DNA of 64,000 bases from JBHAEC01 sp041855385. GTDB lineage: Bacteria; Bacillota; Negativicutes; Veillonellales; Veillonellaceae. The notes below the pieces were generated by a model, which ran no database searches, had not been told where the DNA came from, and saw nothing but the letters and a program-made list of their open reading frames with translations. Shown one piece after another: positions 51,670-60,977 of this stretch (its first letter is position 1; every line of letters begins with the position of its first letter). The translations under genes and the position numbers were made by a program. The DNA lies in NCBI GenBank assembly GCA_041855385.1, contig JBHAEC010000028.1, positions 3,438 through 67,437 on the forward strand, given 5' to 3'.

Positions 51670-52407
51670 TTAGCCCTGTTCTTTCTGTATTTCCTTTAGT
51701 ATTTTTTCTTCTTCTCCGGACAACTCTCTTTTAAGCAAATCCGGACGAATGCGAAGTGTGCGGATTAATGCTTCCTTTAATCGCCACGAAGCAATATTTT
51801 TGTGATGACCGCTAAGAAGTACCTCGGGCACTATCATTCCCCTATATTCATAGGGCTTCGTGTATTGGGGATGCTCCAATAAAGGTTTGTAAAAAGAGTC
51901 CTCCTCAGCTCCACCGGTTGCGCCCAGTACCCCGGGAATCATGCGAGCCACCGCATCCACTACCAACATTGCCGGCACTTCTCCGCCGGTGACAACAAAG
52001 TCCCCTATAGAGATCGTTTCATCTGCTAAATGCTCCTCTACCCGGTAATCTACGCCCTCATAGTGCCCGCAAATAAGCACCAATCGGTCATAAACGGCCA
52101 ATTCTTTGGCTTTTTCCTGGGTAAAGCGTGGTCCTGCAGGTCCTAAAAATATAGTTCTGGTCAGTAAATTTTTGTCTTTTTCCTTCACTGCCTCCACCGC
52201 TTCAAAAATCGGCGGAGCCATCATGAGCATACCGCTTCCTCCGCCATAAGGGGTATCGTCGACTTGATGGTGCTTGAGTCGTGAAAAATCTCTCGGATTC
52301 GTCACCGTCACCTCAATATGTCCGGCACTTATAGCCCTTTTGATCATAGAGTGATCCGTAAAAGCTCCAAAAAGTTCGGGAAAAAGAGAGATAATATCAA
52401 ATTTCAT
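51670..52407 (-). CDS. trmD: tRNA (guanine-N1)-methyltransferase
   Basis: 245 residues: [80 protein letters not shown] (the trefoil knot) and [11 protein letters not shown]. It makes m1G37 in tRNA and prevents frameshifts. The ATG at 52407 overlaps the rimM stop by 4 bp (ATGA) and has GGAG upstream; the longer frame to 52470 lies inside rimM. Confidence 0.97.
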   Translation of the reverse strand: MKFDIISLFPELFGAFTDHSMIKRAISAGHIEVTVTNPRDFSRLKHHQVDDTPYGGGSGMLMMAPPIFEAVEAVKEKDKNLLTRTIFLGPAGPRFTQEKAKELAVYDRLVLICGHYEGVDYRVEEHLADETISIGDFVVTGGEVPAMLVVDAVARMIPGVLGATGGAEEDSFYKPLLEHPQYTKPYEYRGMIVPEVLLSGHHKNIASWRLKEALIRTLRIRPDLLKRELSGEEEKILKEIQKEQG

Positions 52408-52901
52408 ATCCACTCCGGTGGATTTACCACCATTTTTTTCGCCTGTAAATCTATGCTGAGAATAACCCAATCCAGTACAGGTAAAAGCAAATCAGGTTCC
52501 CCTTCCTTGCTGACCACGTACACATCATTGGCTCCCGGCTGCAATACTTCCTTCACCACACCGAGATAGTTATCCTTTGTATCATAAACAGGTAATCCTA
52601 CAATATCAAAAATATAGTAGCGCCCTTCCGGCAACTCTACCAGTTCTTCCCTCGTTACCTGTATATCTTTCTTAATTAATAACTCCGCCGCATTTCTATC
52701 AGGCACCTCAGAAAAAGTAGCCAATACAAACTGTTTGTGAAAACGGGCAGATGTAAAATGATATAATTTGCCATCAATGTAGCAGGTTTCCATATCCAAA
52801 AAACGGTCAGGAAAATCGGTTTGAGGCAATATACGAATATCACCCCGCACACCGTGCGGGGCAATAATAGTACCGATGGTGAAAAATTCCTTTTTTGTCA
52901 T
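52404..52901 (-). CDS. rimM: Ribosome maturation factor RimM
   Basis: 165 residues: [20 protein letters not shown] at the N-terminus, then the PRC-barrel half ([56 protein letters not shown]). It aids maturation of the 30S head with S19. One-base overlap with the YlqD gene (TAATG). Confidence 0.96.
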   Translation of the reverse strand: MTKKEFFTIGTIIAPHGVRGDIRILPQTDFPDRFLDMETCYIDGKLYHFTSARFHKQFVLATFSEVPDRNAAELLIKKDIQVTREELVELPEGRYYIFDIVGLPVYDTKDNYLGVVKEVLQPGANDVYVVSKEGEPDLLLPVLDWVILSIDLQAKKMVVNPPEWI

Positions 52902-53308
52902 TAGCTTCTAAAAGCCACAACTTCGCCGTCTTCCAGCAAAATTTCAGCACCCATCATTTTTTCCAGATTGTCGCCAATCTTTACAACCACAGACTGTTCC
53001 ATTGTCCCCTGAGTAATCTCGGAACCAATTTCCAGTTTTTCCGCATCTTTCAATTTGGCTGCTACTTCCGTCTTGAACGCAATGCGTTTTTGTTTTTCTT
53101 CTTCAATTTGTTGACGAAGAGTAATCAACCCTTGTGCGTCAATTTTTGCTTGTTCACTTAGAAGACGCTTAGCTTGAAACTCAATTTGTTGTAAGTCCTG
53201 ATCAACAAGAGATAAACGTTGCTCTAAGTCGGTAATGATTGTCTTTTTTAACGTTTCCGTTACCTTCGCTTTAATAGTAACGGGAACGCGTAAAGTCATT
53301 TCTTCCAT
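52901..53308 (-). CDS. ylqD: YlqD-like coiled-coil protein
   Basis: 135 residues: VPVTIKAKVTETLKKTIITD, a long charged helix (about 30-90, EQRLSLVDQDLQQIEFQAKR) and a beta-rich end (QSVVVKIGDNLEKMMGAEIL). It holds the place of Bacillus ylqD between the KH protein and rimM. Function unknown; the coiled coil suggests an oligomer. Confidence 0.85.
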   Translation of the reverse strand: MEEMTLRVPVTIKAKVTETLKKTIITDLEQRLSLVDQDLQQIEFQAKRLLSEQAKIDAQGLITLRQQIEEEKQKRIAFKTEVAAKLKDAEKLEIGSEITQGTMEQSVVVKIGDNLEKMMGAEILLEDGEVVAFRS

Positions 53309-53319
53309 GGTTACACTCC

Positions 53320-53550
53320 TTAGACAATATCTACTGATACTTTTTTGTTCTCTTTAATAGCGGCCGCTTTGACAACAGCTCGGATGGCCTTGGCTATTTT
53401 ACCGTTTTTACCGATAACTTTTCCCATGTCCTCAGGAGCCACATGGATTTCATAAACTTCAATCCCATCCTTTTCAGTGCAGGTTACCGTCACTGCTTCT
53501 GGCTGCTTAACCAATGACTTCGCAATTAATAAAATTAATTCTTTCATCAT
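53320..53550 (-). CDS. khpA: KH-domain RNA-binding protein KhpA (YlqC)
   Basis: 76 residues, one KH domain: MKELILLIAKSLVKQPEAVT, EVYEIHVAPEDMGKVIGKNG (GKNG loop at about 50-53), KAIRAVVKAAA. KhpA pairs with KhpB/Jag and binds many RNAs in Firmicutes, affecting cell division and elongation. I start at 53550 with AGAGG 6 nt upstream; a longer frame to 53571 adds an unsupported leader. Confidence 0.93.
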   Translation of the reverse strand: MMKELILLIAKSLVKQPEAVTVTCTEKDGIEVYEIHVAPEDMGKVIGKNGKIAKAIRAVVKAAAIKENKKVSVDIV

Positions 53551-53571
53551 AGTATGCCTCTCTATTAACAA

Positions 53572-53835
53572 CTAGTTCTTAGCATCAGCAAATTTTTGCA
53601 TAATGCCTTGTTTTTTGAACAGGGAGCGTACGGTGTCGGTAGGTTGTGCACCTTTACCCAACCAAGCTAAAGCTTTTTCTTCATCAATATTCACGATAGC
53701 AGGAGCCTTCGTAGCGTCATATTGACCGATAGTATCAACAGGACGGCCTTCACGAGGAGCACGAGCATCAGCTACTACAATGCGATAGAAAGGGCTTTTT
53801 TTAGCACCCAAACGAGTCAAACGAATTTTTAACAT
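53572..53835 (-). CDS. rpsP: 30S ribosomal protein S16
   Basis: 87 residues: [39 protein letters not shown] and [20 protein letters not shown], a full S16. AAGGAGG lies 7 nt before the ATG at 53835. The frame continues upstream to 53919, but that is the end of ffh in another frame. Confidence 0.98.
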   Translation of the reverse strand: MLKIRLTRLGAKKSPFYRIVVADARAPREGRPVDTIGQYDATKAPAIVNIDEEKALAWLGKGAQPTDTVRSLFKKQGIMQKFADAKN

Positions 53836-53869
53836 AGTTTCACCTCCTTTAAAAAATTCCTTATATAAG

Positions 53870-55213
53870 TCAGCCTCCCAAAAACGGTAGTCGCGGAAGG
53901 CCTTTCTTACCTTTAGCACCTTGCATTTTCTTCATCATCTTACGCGCATCTTCAAACTGCTTAATCAAACGGTTCACATCTTGCACCTTGGTGCCCGATC
54001 CGAGAGCGATACGCTTTCTGCGAGAGCCGTTAAGTACATTGGGATTAGCTCGCTCCTGCGGAGTCATGGACGTGATAATAGCCTCTATTCGGCGTATTTC
54101 TTTGCTGTCCATATCAATATCCTTAATCTGCTCTTTGAATTTTCCCATACCGGGAAGCAGACCCAGCAGGTTTTGCATATTGCCTAGCTTTCGCACCTGG
54201 CGCATCTGATTTAAGAAATCATCCAAAGTGAAAGCGCTCTTGGCAAGTTTCTTTGCCATTGCCTTCGCTTCTTCCTCATCAATCACGCCCTGTACGTTCT
54301 CGATCAAAGTCTTAAAATCTCCCAAATCGAGAATGCGAGCCGCCATGCGATCCGGATAGAAGGGCTCCAAACCATCCATCTTTTCGCTTACCCCCGTAAA
54401 TTTGATGGGGGTACCCGTCACAGCTTTTATAGAAAGCGCCGCACCACCACGGGCATCGCCATCCATCTTTGTTAAAATAATGCCGTCCAGACCTAACTTT
54501 TCATTAAAAGCCTCTGCCGTTGTTACCGCATCCTGTCCGATCATGGCATCGACAACCAACAAGATTTCATGAGGGTGTATAGCACCCTTTATCTGCACCA
54601 ACTCATTCATGAGGTCTTCATCAATCGCCAATCGCCCGGCCGTATCGATGATAACCACATCTTTAAGCTGCGACAAAGACTGTTTAATCGCTTCTTCCGC
54701 AATCGTGACCGGACTTACCTGGTTGCCCATGGTAAAAACCGGTACATTCACTTGCTCACCCACTACCTGTAATTGTTTAATCGCAGCCGGACGATATACG
54801 TCTGCCGCAACCAACAGAGGCGATTTGCCTTGTTTACGCAAATACGTAGCCAATTTACCGGCCGTTGTCGTCTTACCTGCCCCTTGTAATCCTACTAACA
54901 TAATAATCGTAGGTGGTCTGGGAGAAATAGTGATCCGGCTCTGCGTTCCCCCCAAGAGTTCCGTCAATTCGTCATTAACAATCTTTACTACTGTTTGCAC
55001 GGGATTTAAGGAGCCGAACACTTCTTCTCCCATTGCCTTATCCTTAATACGAGCCGTAAAGTCTTTTGCTACCTTAAAATTGACATCCGCTTCCAGTAGC
55101 GCGGTGCGCACCTGTCTGAGCGCCGTATTTACATCATCTTCTGAAATTTTTCCTTTGCCCTTTAGTGACTTGAAGGCTTCTTGTAACTTATCGGATAAAC
55201 TCTCAAACGCCAT
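53870..55213 (-). CDS. ffh: Signal recognition particle protein Ffh
   Basis: 447 residues: N domain, GTPase G domain with [18 protein letters not shown] (about 107-124), DTAGR (in [13 protein letters not shown]), [14 protein letters not shown], and the Met-rich M domain ([47 protein letters not shown]). It targets membrane proteins cotranslationally with 4.5S RNA. Directly after ylxM, as in Bacillus. Confidence 0.98.
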   Translation of the reverse strand: MAFESLSDKLQEAFKSLKGKGKISEDDVNTALRQVRTALLEADVNFKVAKDFTARIKDKAMGEEVFGSLNPVQTVVKIVNDELTELLGGTQSRITISPRPPTIIMLVGLQGAGKTTTAGKLATYLRKQGKSPLLVAADVYRPAAIKQLQVVGEQVNVPVFTMGNQVSPVTIAEEAIKQSLSQLKDVVIIDTAGRLAIDEDLMNELVQIKGAIHPHEILLVVDAMIGQDAVTTAEAFNEKLGLDGIILTKMDGDARGGAALSIKAVTGTPIKFTGVSEKMDGLEPFYPDRMAARILDLGDFKTLIENVQGVIDEEEAKAMAKKLAKSAFTLDDFLNQMRQVRKLGNMQNLLGLLPGMGKFKEQIKDIDMDSKEIRRIEAIITSMTPQERANPNVLNGSRRKRIALGSGTKVQDVNRLIKQFEDARKMMKKMQGAKGKKGLPRLPFLGG

Positions 55214-55232
55214 ATTAATACTCGCTTTTCTT

Positions 55233-55559
55233 TTATAACTGCTCTAAAAGAGCCTCAATCATTTTTTTCTCTTCCTCATCTATAGGAATCGTATCAAGAC
55301 AAGCAACTATTTTCTTCACTACTTCTTGCCTTCTCTCCTCCCCTTCAATTAAATGGAGTTTTTCTTCGTATTCACACAATACTGCTGTTGCACGAGTTAT
55401 ATTATCATGGACCGCCTGCCTCGACACACCTATATGGTCTGCAATTTCCGTCAATGACATATCTCCCTCATAATACTGCTCCATACAGTAACGTTGACGC
55501 TCAGTCAAGAGCTCACCATAAAAATCCAACAGCTTTCCCTTTACTATGATATCCTTCAC
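55233..55559 (-). CDS. ylxM: YlxM/UPF0122 family DNA-binding protein (SRP operon)
   Basis: 108 residues: LLDFYGELLTERQRYCMEQY, DMSLTEIADHIGVSRQAVHD, a sigma-70 region 4-like helix-turn-helix, then a helical tail. YlxM stimulates SRP GTPase activity in streptococci. I choose a GTG at 55559 (AGAGGTG 8 nt upstream), which gives a normal N-terminus; an ATG at 55583 has no SD and would add 8 residues. First gene of the ylxM-ffh-rpsP-khpA-ylqD-rimM-trmD operon. Confidence 0.9.
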   Translation of the reverse strand: MKDIIVKGKLLDFYGELLTERQRYCMEQYYEGDMSLTEIADHIGVSRQAVHDNITRATAVLCEYEEKLHLIEGEERRQEVVKKIVACLDTIPIDEEEKKMIEALLEQL

Positions 55560-55611
55560 TGTCTTTGCACCTCTACAACGCATAAAGTCTTATACATAAC
55601 CTACCGAAAAT

Positions 55612-55640
55612 ATTGTAACAAAAGAAAAAAGAGGTGTCAA
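55612..55640 (-). promoter_or_regulatory. Promoter of the ylxM-ffh-rpsP-trmD operon
   Basis: Consensus -35 TTGACA (55635-55640), 17-bp spacer, -10 TACAAT (55612-55617). The -35 is part of the copA terminator stem. Confidence 0.85.
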
Positions 55641-55662
55641 GTTTTTTAACTTAACACCCTTT
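55622..55662 (-). terminator. Terminator after copA
   Basis: Stem GGTGTTAAG/CTTGACACC (one T.G pair) with 8-nt loop, then TTTTTTC on the minus strand. Its 3' arm contains the -35 of the next operon. Confidence 0.75.
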
Positions 55663-55697
55663 TTAAAGTATGCCATTTTTAAATATGGCTCCATTGT

Positions 55698-57851
55698 CTA
55701 TATCTTCGCCCTTTTTAAGCGAAGAGCATTTGTTACAACGGAAACGGAGCTAAAAGCCATAGCCGTTCCGGCCATAAGCGGGCTTAAATAGCCAAGTGCC
55801 GCCAGCGGTATGCCGATACAATTATATATCAACGCCCAAAAAAGATTTTGCTTAATATTTTGTATCGTTTTTCGGCTTAAAACAATAGCTGAAAGCAAGG
55901 TATTTAGATTGTTATGAACAAGGACAATATCAGCCGCCTCAATAGCAACATCCGTCCCGCTACCAATGGCAAAACCGATGTCGGCCGTTACAAGGGCAGG
56001 TGCATCATTAATTCCGTCCCCTACCATGCCTACGAGTTTACCGGAATTCTTCAGTGTTGCCACTTGACCGGCCTTATCCTGTGGCAGTACCTCTGCCATG
56101 ATATGATCAATACCGACCTTTTTACCTATATAAGCAGCTGTTCTTTTGTTATCCCCCGTTAACATCCACGCTTCAATGCCTTGAGATTTAAGTATTCTAA
56201 TCACTTCCATCGTTTCGGAGCGAAGTTCGTCTTCTACACCCCAAAGACCTCTTGCTCTTCCATCAATGGCCACTATAGAAACAGACATTCCGTTTTCTTC
56301 CGCTTCTAAAATATCCTTCTCATATTCACTGATATTAATCCCTTCTTCTTTCATCCACCGACTGTGTCCGCAGAGTACCTCAAATCCATTTACGATTCCC
56401 CGCAATCCCTTTCCGGGGACATCCGCAAATGCCGTCGTCTCTTTCGGAATAATCCCCTTTTCTGCTCCATATTGCAAAATCGCCGCAGCAATAGGGTGAG
56501 AGGTTTTCGATTCCAAAGCCAACATATAGGGTAATATGTCACTTTCCGAACCTTCATAAACCACGCTTCTCGTTACACGTAACTCACCGCGGGTTAAAGT
56601 CCCAGTCTTATCAAAGATAATCGCTTCCAGCTTTCCCGCCTTTTCCAAGTATTCCGCACTTTTAATGAGAATGCCATGCTCTGCTCCCAGCCCCGAACCA
56701 ACCATAATGGACGTCGGGGTTGCTAACCCCAAGGCACAGGGGCAGGCGATAACCAAAACAGCCGTGCCGTAAAGGATCGCCGACGAACCGGCTCCCATAA
56801 CATACCAGCCTGCCATAGTTAAAAGAGCAAGTACAATAACAACAGGCACAAAGTAAGAAGCTACCACATCGGCAATCCTTTGTATGGAAGCTTTAGAGCT
56901 CTGTGCCGCCTCTACGACCGCTACAATTTGCGCCAGCATCGTATCTTTACCTATCCGTTCTGCCCTCATGGTAAAGCTTCCCGTTGTGTTCACCGTCGCA
57001 CCGATCAGCTTGCTTCCCGCTTCCTTTTCTACAGGAAGACTTTCACCTGTTAGCATCGATTCGTCGACGGCCGAAAAGCCTTCCAACAAAACACCGTCTA
57101 CGGGAATTTTTTCTCCTGCACGGACCTGTAAAACATCTCCTACCAGCACCTCTTTAGTAGGTACATCCACAAAAACTCCTTCTCTTAGTACATGAGCAAT
57201 CTGCGGTTGCAATCCCAGTAGCTTTTGCAATGCTTCGGATGTTTTTCCTTTGGCCATTTCTTCTAGCAGCTTTCCTAAAAGTATAAACGTAATGAGCCAT
57301 GCGGATGTCTCAAAGTACATATCATGGCTACCTGTGTACATATTGTAAACGCTAAAAATATATGCCACGCTTGTGCCAAGAACAACTAAAACATCCATAG
57401 TCATAGCCTTTCCTTTGACAGCGCTCCAAGCGCCCCGATAAAAGACCAGACCCGGACCGAATTGAACCACTGAAGCCAAGATCCATTCCACCCAATGGGG
57501 AAGCATAGGCCACTCAAACAAATAGTGCCCTGTCATACTTATCATCATCGGCAAGGCCATCAAGGCGGATAAAATTACCCTGTATAACTGTGGCTTTATA
57601 GAGGCACTCCTGGGAACTTCCATGCTGTCTGAAACAACACTTGCCCCAAATCCTATGTTTGAAATCGCTTTGATAATACTCTCCTCTGAAGCGGATGTTC
57701 CTTCTTTGTATTGTACAGTTCCCTTATTGGTCAAGAGATTAACCTGTACGGATAATACCCCCTCTATACGAGCCACGACCTTTTCTATACGATTAACACA
57801 GGCGGCACAGTGCATGCCTGTTATGTCAAGTTCTACCTTTCTCTCTTTCAT
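55698..57851 (-). CDS. copA: Copper-exporting P1B-type ATPase
   Basis: 717 residues. One HMA domain with [11 protein letters not shown] (about 13-23), eight TM helices, the CPC ion site ([13 protein letters not shown], about 367-379), [11 protein letters not shown] (phosphorylated Asp about 414), [10 protein letters not shown] (HP motif) and [20 protein letters not shown]. Moves Cu(I) out of the cytoplasm. AAGGA lies 6 nt before the ATG. Follows csoR, which is expected to repress it; a hairpin terminator between the two genes suggests attenuation. Confidence 0.95.
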   Translation of the reverse strand: MKERKVELDITGMHCAACVNRIEKVVARIEGVLSVQVNLLTNKGTVQYKEGTSASEESIIKAISNIGFGASVVSDSMEVPRSASIKPQLYRVILSALMALPMMISMTGHYLFEWPMLPHWVEWILASVVQFGPGLVFYRGAWSAVKGKAMTMDVLVVLGTSVAYIFSVYNMYTGSHDMYFETSAWLITFILLGKLLEEMAKGKTSEALQKLLGLQPQIAHVLREGVFVDVPTKEVLVGDVLQVRAGEKIPVDGVLLEGFSAVDESMLTGESLPVEKEAGSKLIGATVNTTGSFTMRAERIGKDTMLAQIVAVVEAAQSSKASIQRIADVVASYFVPVVIVLALLTMAGWYVMGAGSSAILYGTAVLVIACPCALGLATPTSIMVGSGLGAEHGILIKSAEYLEKAGKLEAIIFDKTGTLTRGELRVTRSVVYEGSESDILPYMLALESKTSHPIAAAILQYGAEKGIIPKETTAFADVPGKGLRGIVNGFEVLCGHSRWMKEEGINISEYEKDILEAEENGMSVSIVAIDGRARGLWGVEDELRSETMEVIRILKSQGIEAWMLTGDNKRTAAYIGKKVGIDHIMAEVLPQDKAGQVATLKNSGKLVGMVGDGINDAPALVTADIGFAIGSGTDVAIEAADIVLVHNNLNTLLSAIVLSRKTIQNIKQNLFWALIYNCIGIPLAALGYLSPLMAGTAMAFSSVSVVTNALRLKRAKI

Positions 57852-57880
57852 CTAGCTTCCTTTCGACCCTCTCTTCTTCC

Positions 57881-57927
57881 CATATAAAATAAGACGAACC
57901 GCATTTATACAAACAAGGGCTCGTCTT
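57881..57927 (-). terminator. Terminator/attenuator between csoR and copA
   Basis: Stem AAGACGAGCC/GGTTCGTCTT (one G.U pair; 57891-57900 with 57918-57927) followed by TATTTTATAT on the minus strand. No separate copA promoter is obvious, so copA would need read-through. Confidence 0.7.
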
Positions 57928-57957
57928 TTTCGATTCATGTATCACCAAGTGAGATTA

Positions 57958-58227
57958 TTACTTGTTAAGTGCTTTATAAACTCCCATCAAGTCAGTAATA
58001 GTCTCTTCTTCCTGTCCGGATTTGATCGCCTCTACAACACAAGAGCGAGAGTGGCTTTCCAAAATCATCAGCCCCACTTGATACAAAGCGGCACGAGCTG
58101 CAGCAACTTGTTGCAGGGTATCCACACAATACCGTCGATCTTGAATCATTCTTTCAATACCTTCTACCTGCCCTTTAATACGGCGCAAACGCTGTGCAAC
58201 TTTCGCTACTTCTACCTCACTCAACAT
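57958..58227 (-). CDS. csoR: CsoR family copper-sensing repressor
   Basis: 89 residues, all-helical: VAKVAQRLRRIKGQVEGIER, the Cu(I) ligands Cys in DRRYCVDTLQQ, His and Cys in ESHSRSCVV, i.e. the C-H-C set of CsoR. It releases DNA when Cu(I) binds. ATG at 58227 with AAGGAG 10 nt upstream (a GTG at 58236 is too near the SD). A palindrome over its own -10 fits autoregulation. Confidence 0.93.
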   Translation of the reverse strand: MLSEVEVAKVAQRLRRIKGQVEGIERMIQDRRYCVDTLQQVAAARAALYQVGLMILESHSRSCVVEAIKSGQEEETITDLMGVYKALNK

Positions 58228-58258
58228 AGTCTTCACTCTCCTTTATATACTCTATACG

Positions 58259-58290
58259 GGTATTATACCTTTCTTAAATGTCTCTGTCAA
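58259..58290 (-). promoter_or_regulatory. csoR-copA promoter with palindromic operator
   Basis: -35 TTGACA (58285-58290), 17-bp spacer, -10 TATAAT (58262-58267). The -10 lies in the perfect inverted repeat GGTAT-A-ATACC (58259-58269), followed by CCGTATA; this resembles CsoR operators (TACCC...GGGTA). CsoR binding is inferred. Confidence 0.7.
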
Positions 58291-58457
58291 TAAAACAAAC
58301 CCTGAGAGTAGTCCTGTTTTACATCTTTTTCCACAAACCTGAATATTTCTTAAAAGAAAGATTATCATTAGCCAAATACATATTTTAGGAGTAAAATGAA
58401 GAGAGATTTTCTTAGTTTTTGAAATGACAAAAAAATCCATGCTCCGGAGGAAAGAAT

Positions 58458-59087
58458 ATGAAAGAATATATCAGCCTGTCTCAGGAACATCAAGCAGAAT
58501 ACATCATAGAAAAGTCGCGGTTTATCGCTACCGCTGCTCCATGCCAAAGCGAAGAAGACGCACAGTCCTTTATCCACCGTATAAGTAAGAAATATTGGGA
58601 TGCCACGCATAATTGTACCGCCTTTTGCCTCGGCCCCAACCAAGAGCAACAGCGCTCTTCCGATAACGGCGAACCTGCCGGTACAGCAGGAAAACCCATG
58701 CTTGAAGTCCTGAGAAAAACGGGGATCACAAACACCGTTGTAGTCGTAAGTAGATATTTTGGCGGCATTAAATTAGGTGCCGGAGGATTAATCAGAGCAT
58801 ACTCTCACAGTACATCGCTTGTCCTAAGCGAATCTCCAAAAACACTCTATGCGCCTCGCATTATGGTGAACCTTATTTCTGAATATCCTTTTTTTAGCAC
58901 AATTGAACAGTATCTGCGTGAAAAAGGATACCCTTACTCCTCTCAATTTTTAGATACCGTTCACTTGTCGATCTGTCTTCCTCCTGAAGACATCGTAGTT
59001 GTTCAAAAGGATATTAAAAACATAACAAACGGAACAGCTATATTATCGGAAAATTCGCCTTCCATGGTAGCCATTCCCCTCCCTTAA
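58458..59087 (+). CDS. yigZ: YigZ/IMPACT family protein
   Basis: 209 residues: QAEYIIEKSRFIATAAPCQS, KYWDATHNCTAFCLG, SSDNGEPAGTAGKPMLEVLR, VVVVSRYFGGIKLGAGGLIR, AYSHS, with a C-terminal DUF1949-like ferredoxin fold. UPF0029; the role is unclear (translation-linked in eukaryotic IMPACT). GGAGG lies 7 nt before the ATG. Confidence 0.93.
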   Translation: MKEYISLSQEHQAEYIIEKSRFIATAAPCQSEEDAQSFIHRISKKYWDATHNCTAFCLGPNQEQQRSSDNGEPAGTAGKPMLEVLRKTGITNTVVVVSRYFGGIKLGAGGLIRAYSHSTSLVLSESPKTLYAPRIMVNLISEYPFFSTIEQYLREKGYPYSSQFLDTVHLSICLPPEDIVVVQKDIKNITNGTAILSENSPSMVAIPLP

Positions 59088-59116
59088 CAATTAACAAAAG
59101 CTGTTTTTACTAACAC

Positions 59117-59151
59117 AAAAGGATGTCCCCATGCTCATGGGACATCCTTTT
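59117..59151. terminator. Bidirectional terminator between yigZ and pyrD
   Basis: AAAAGGATGTCCC/GGGACATCCTTTT with an extended CAT/ATG tip; T4 on both strands; convergent genes on each side. Confidence 0.85.
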
Positions 59152-59167
59152 CTTATTAAGTCATCAT

Positions 59168-60079
59168 TCAAACTGTAATTTTCAATTTGCCTATTAAATC
59201 ATTTATAGAGCTCAATGATTTTTGTTTCATATAAGTCTCAAGTTCTTTGGCTATTATAGCAATCGCTCTTGGTTCCACCATATTAGCGGTACCTACGGAT
59301 ACAACGCTTGCACCGGCCAGCAAAAACTCTACCGCATCTCGCCCGTTCATAATACCCCCTAAACCAATAATAGGAATCGCTACAGCCTGCGCCACTTGAT
59401 GAACTAATCGAAGGGCTACGGGTTTGACCGCCGGACCGGAAAGACCACCATATATATTTCCCAGTACCGGTTCCCATGTATCTGCATTTATAGCCATTCC
59501 TAGAAGGGTATTCATCACACATAAACCATCTGCCCCTGCCTCTTCTACCGCTTTTGCAATAGATACGATATCCGTCACATTGGGAGAAAGTTTTGTGATT
59601 ACCGGTAAATCAGTATTGGCTTTTACTGCTGCAGTTACTTCAGCAGCCGCCTGCGCCTGCACACCAAAGGCCATGCCCCCCGCTTTAACATTCGGACAGG
59701 AGATGTTTACTTCAAACCCCGCTATTCCGGGAACTGATAAACTCTCTGCTAAATGGGCGTAGTCTTCTACCGTATTTCCCGAAATATTTGCTAAAATAGG
59801 GACTTCATAACGTTTCAGGGCAGGTAAAATATTTTTCTTAAAGGCGTCTGCACCGGGGTTTTCCAGGCCGATACAGTTTAAAAGGCCGGAAGGTGTCTCG
59901 GCTATTCGCATCCCCTTATTGCCACTACGGGGCTCTAAAGTCAGCCCTTTTACGGAAATAGCACCTACATCTTGACTTAGATCCAGAAAATCTCTGGCCT
60001 CAATCCCAAAACCAAATGTTCCCGAGGCGGCAATAATGGGGTTTTTCATTTTAATACCACAGAATTCTGTTTGAAGCAT
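59168..60079 (-). CDS. pyrD: Dihydroorotate dehydrogenase, NAD-linked catalytic subunit (PyrDB)
   Basis: 303 residues: MKNPIIAASGTFGFGIEARD, GLENPGADAFKKNILP, VNISCPNVKAGGMAFG (FMN and catalytic Cys in ISCPNV), VITKLSPNVTDI, GLSGPAVKPVALRLV, IIGLGGIMNGRDAVEFLLAG. Class 1B enzyme of pyrimidine synthesis; works with PyrK. ATG overlaps the pyrK stop by one base (TGATG). Confidence 0.96.
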   Translation of the reverse strand: MLQTEFCGIKMKNPIIAASGTFGFGIEARDFLDLSQDVGAISVKGLTLEPRSGNKGMRIAETPSGLLNCIGLENPGADAFKKNILPALKRYEVPILANISGNTVEDYAHLAESLSVPGIAGFEVNISCPNVKAGGMAFGVQAQAAAEVTAAVKANTDLPVITKLSPNVTDIVSIAKAVEEAGADGLCVMNTLLGMAINADTWEPVLGNIYGGLSGPAVKPVALRLVHQVAQAVAIPIIGLGGIMNGRDAVEFLLAGASVVSVGTANMVEPRAIAIIAKELETYMKQKSLSSINDLIGKLKITV

Positions 60080-60846
60080 CAGAAGAACACCTCCTCTGCC
60101 GGAAAAACAGGTCCGTTAACACATACTTTCTGCCTCTTTCCACTTGCACTTTCACAACTGCAGGCAACGCAAAATCCTACGCCACATCCCATATGATCTT
60201 CAAGGGACACTTGACAGGGAGTCTGATACTCTTTTGCTACTTCTGCTACCGCCTTCATCATAGGCGTAGGCCCGCAAGTGGCAATACCCGTGATTTCGTT
60301 TTGAGTTAATTCATTGGGCATGAGCATAGTAGGAAACCCTTTTGTTCCCATGGATCCGTCATTCGTCGTTACCTCTACTTCTACTCCGTAGGGTTTAAAC
60401 AAATCAGCCCAAAACGATTCCGCCTTAGACCTAAATCCCAATAGCACCTTGGCCTTTTGCCCCTCTTTCATATGCCTTACGATGCACAACATAGGAGCGA
60501 TTCCCACTCCGCCGCCTACAAGTAACATATTCTCCGACAGAGTAAAGCCTCTGCCGAGAGGTCCCAAACAATCGATCTCATCCCCCACTCGTAGTGTATC
60601 CATGATAGTCGTTCCGGCTCCCACGACTCGATAAATGATTTCAAACGTCCCCTTTTCCTTATCAAAGCCTGCATAACTTATGGGGCGACGGAGTAAAGGA
60701 GCGGTCTGCTTTGTTACCCGAATATTAACGAACTGTCCAATTTTCCCCTCTGCTGCCTGCTTCGGTGCATATATAACCATGCGCCTTACATCAGCACTAA
60801 GCCGATCATGCTGTAGGATTTTTCCTGCTTCCACATATTTACTCAT
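60079..60846 (-). CDS. pyrK: Dihydroorotate dehydrogenase electron transfer subunit
   Basis: 255 residues. FAD domain (LLRRPISYAG), NAD domain (LLVGGGVGIAPMLCIVRHMK) and C-terminal [2Fe-2S] ligands in DHMGCGVGFCVACSCE and KVCVNGPVF. It passes electrons from dihydroorotate via PyrD to NAD. I use the ATG at 60846 (MSKYVEAGK; GGAG 8 nt upstream) rather than 60879. Confidence 0.95.
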   Translation of the reverse strand: MSKYVEAGKILQHDRLSADVRRMVIYAPKQAAEGKIGQFVNIRVTKQTAPLLRRPISYAGFDKEKGTFEIIYRVVGAGTTIMDTLRVGDEIDCLGPLGRGFTLSENMLLVGGGVGIAPMLCIVRHMKEGQKAKVLLGFRSKAESFWADLFKPYGVEVEVTTNDGSMGTKGFPTMLMPNELTQNEITGIATCGPTPMMKAVAEVAKEYQTPCQVSLEDHMGCGVGFCVACSCESASGKRQKVCVNGPVFPAEEVFF

Positions 60847-60884
60847 ACGAAACACTCCACATCCACTCTGCTCACACAACCTGT

Positions 60885-60931
60885 AGAGGCTTAAAGGCTA
60901 TTCCAATCAGGCTCATAGAATAGCCGCCTCT
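60885..60931 (-). other. Bulged hairpin in the carB-pyrK gap
   Basis: On the minus strand AGAGGC-GGCTATTC ... GAATAGCC-ttaaa-type 5-nt bulge-GCCTCT, a 14-bp interrupted stem. No T run follows on the minus strand, so it is not a normal terminator; it may stabilise or process the carB-pyrK mRNA. Confidence 0.4.
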
Positions 60932-60977
60932 TTTATATAGCAATTCCGTCCATAATTTCCGGAGCTTTCCTCAAGAA

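Noticed and set aside
58396..58422. Eight-codon frame with an AGGAG site before yigZ (MKRDFLSF)
   Set aside because: Too short to separate from chance; no attenuator hairpin linked to it.
58368..58649. Minus-strand open frame opposite yigZ
   Set aside because: It is the antisense of a well-supported gene and has no motif.
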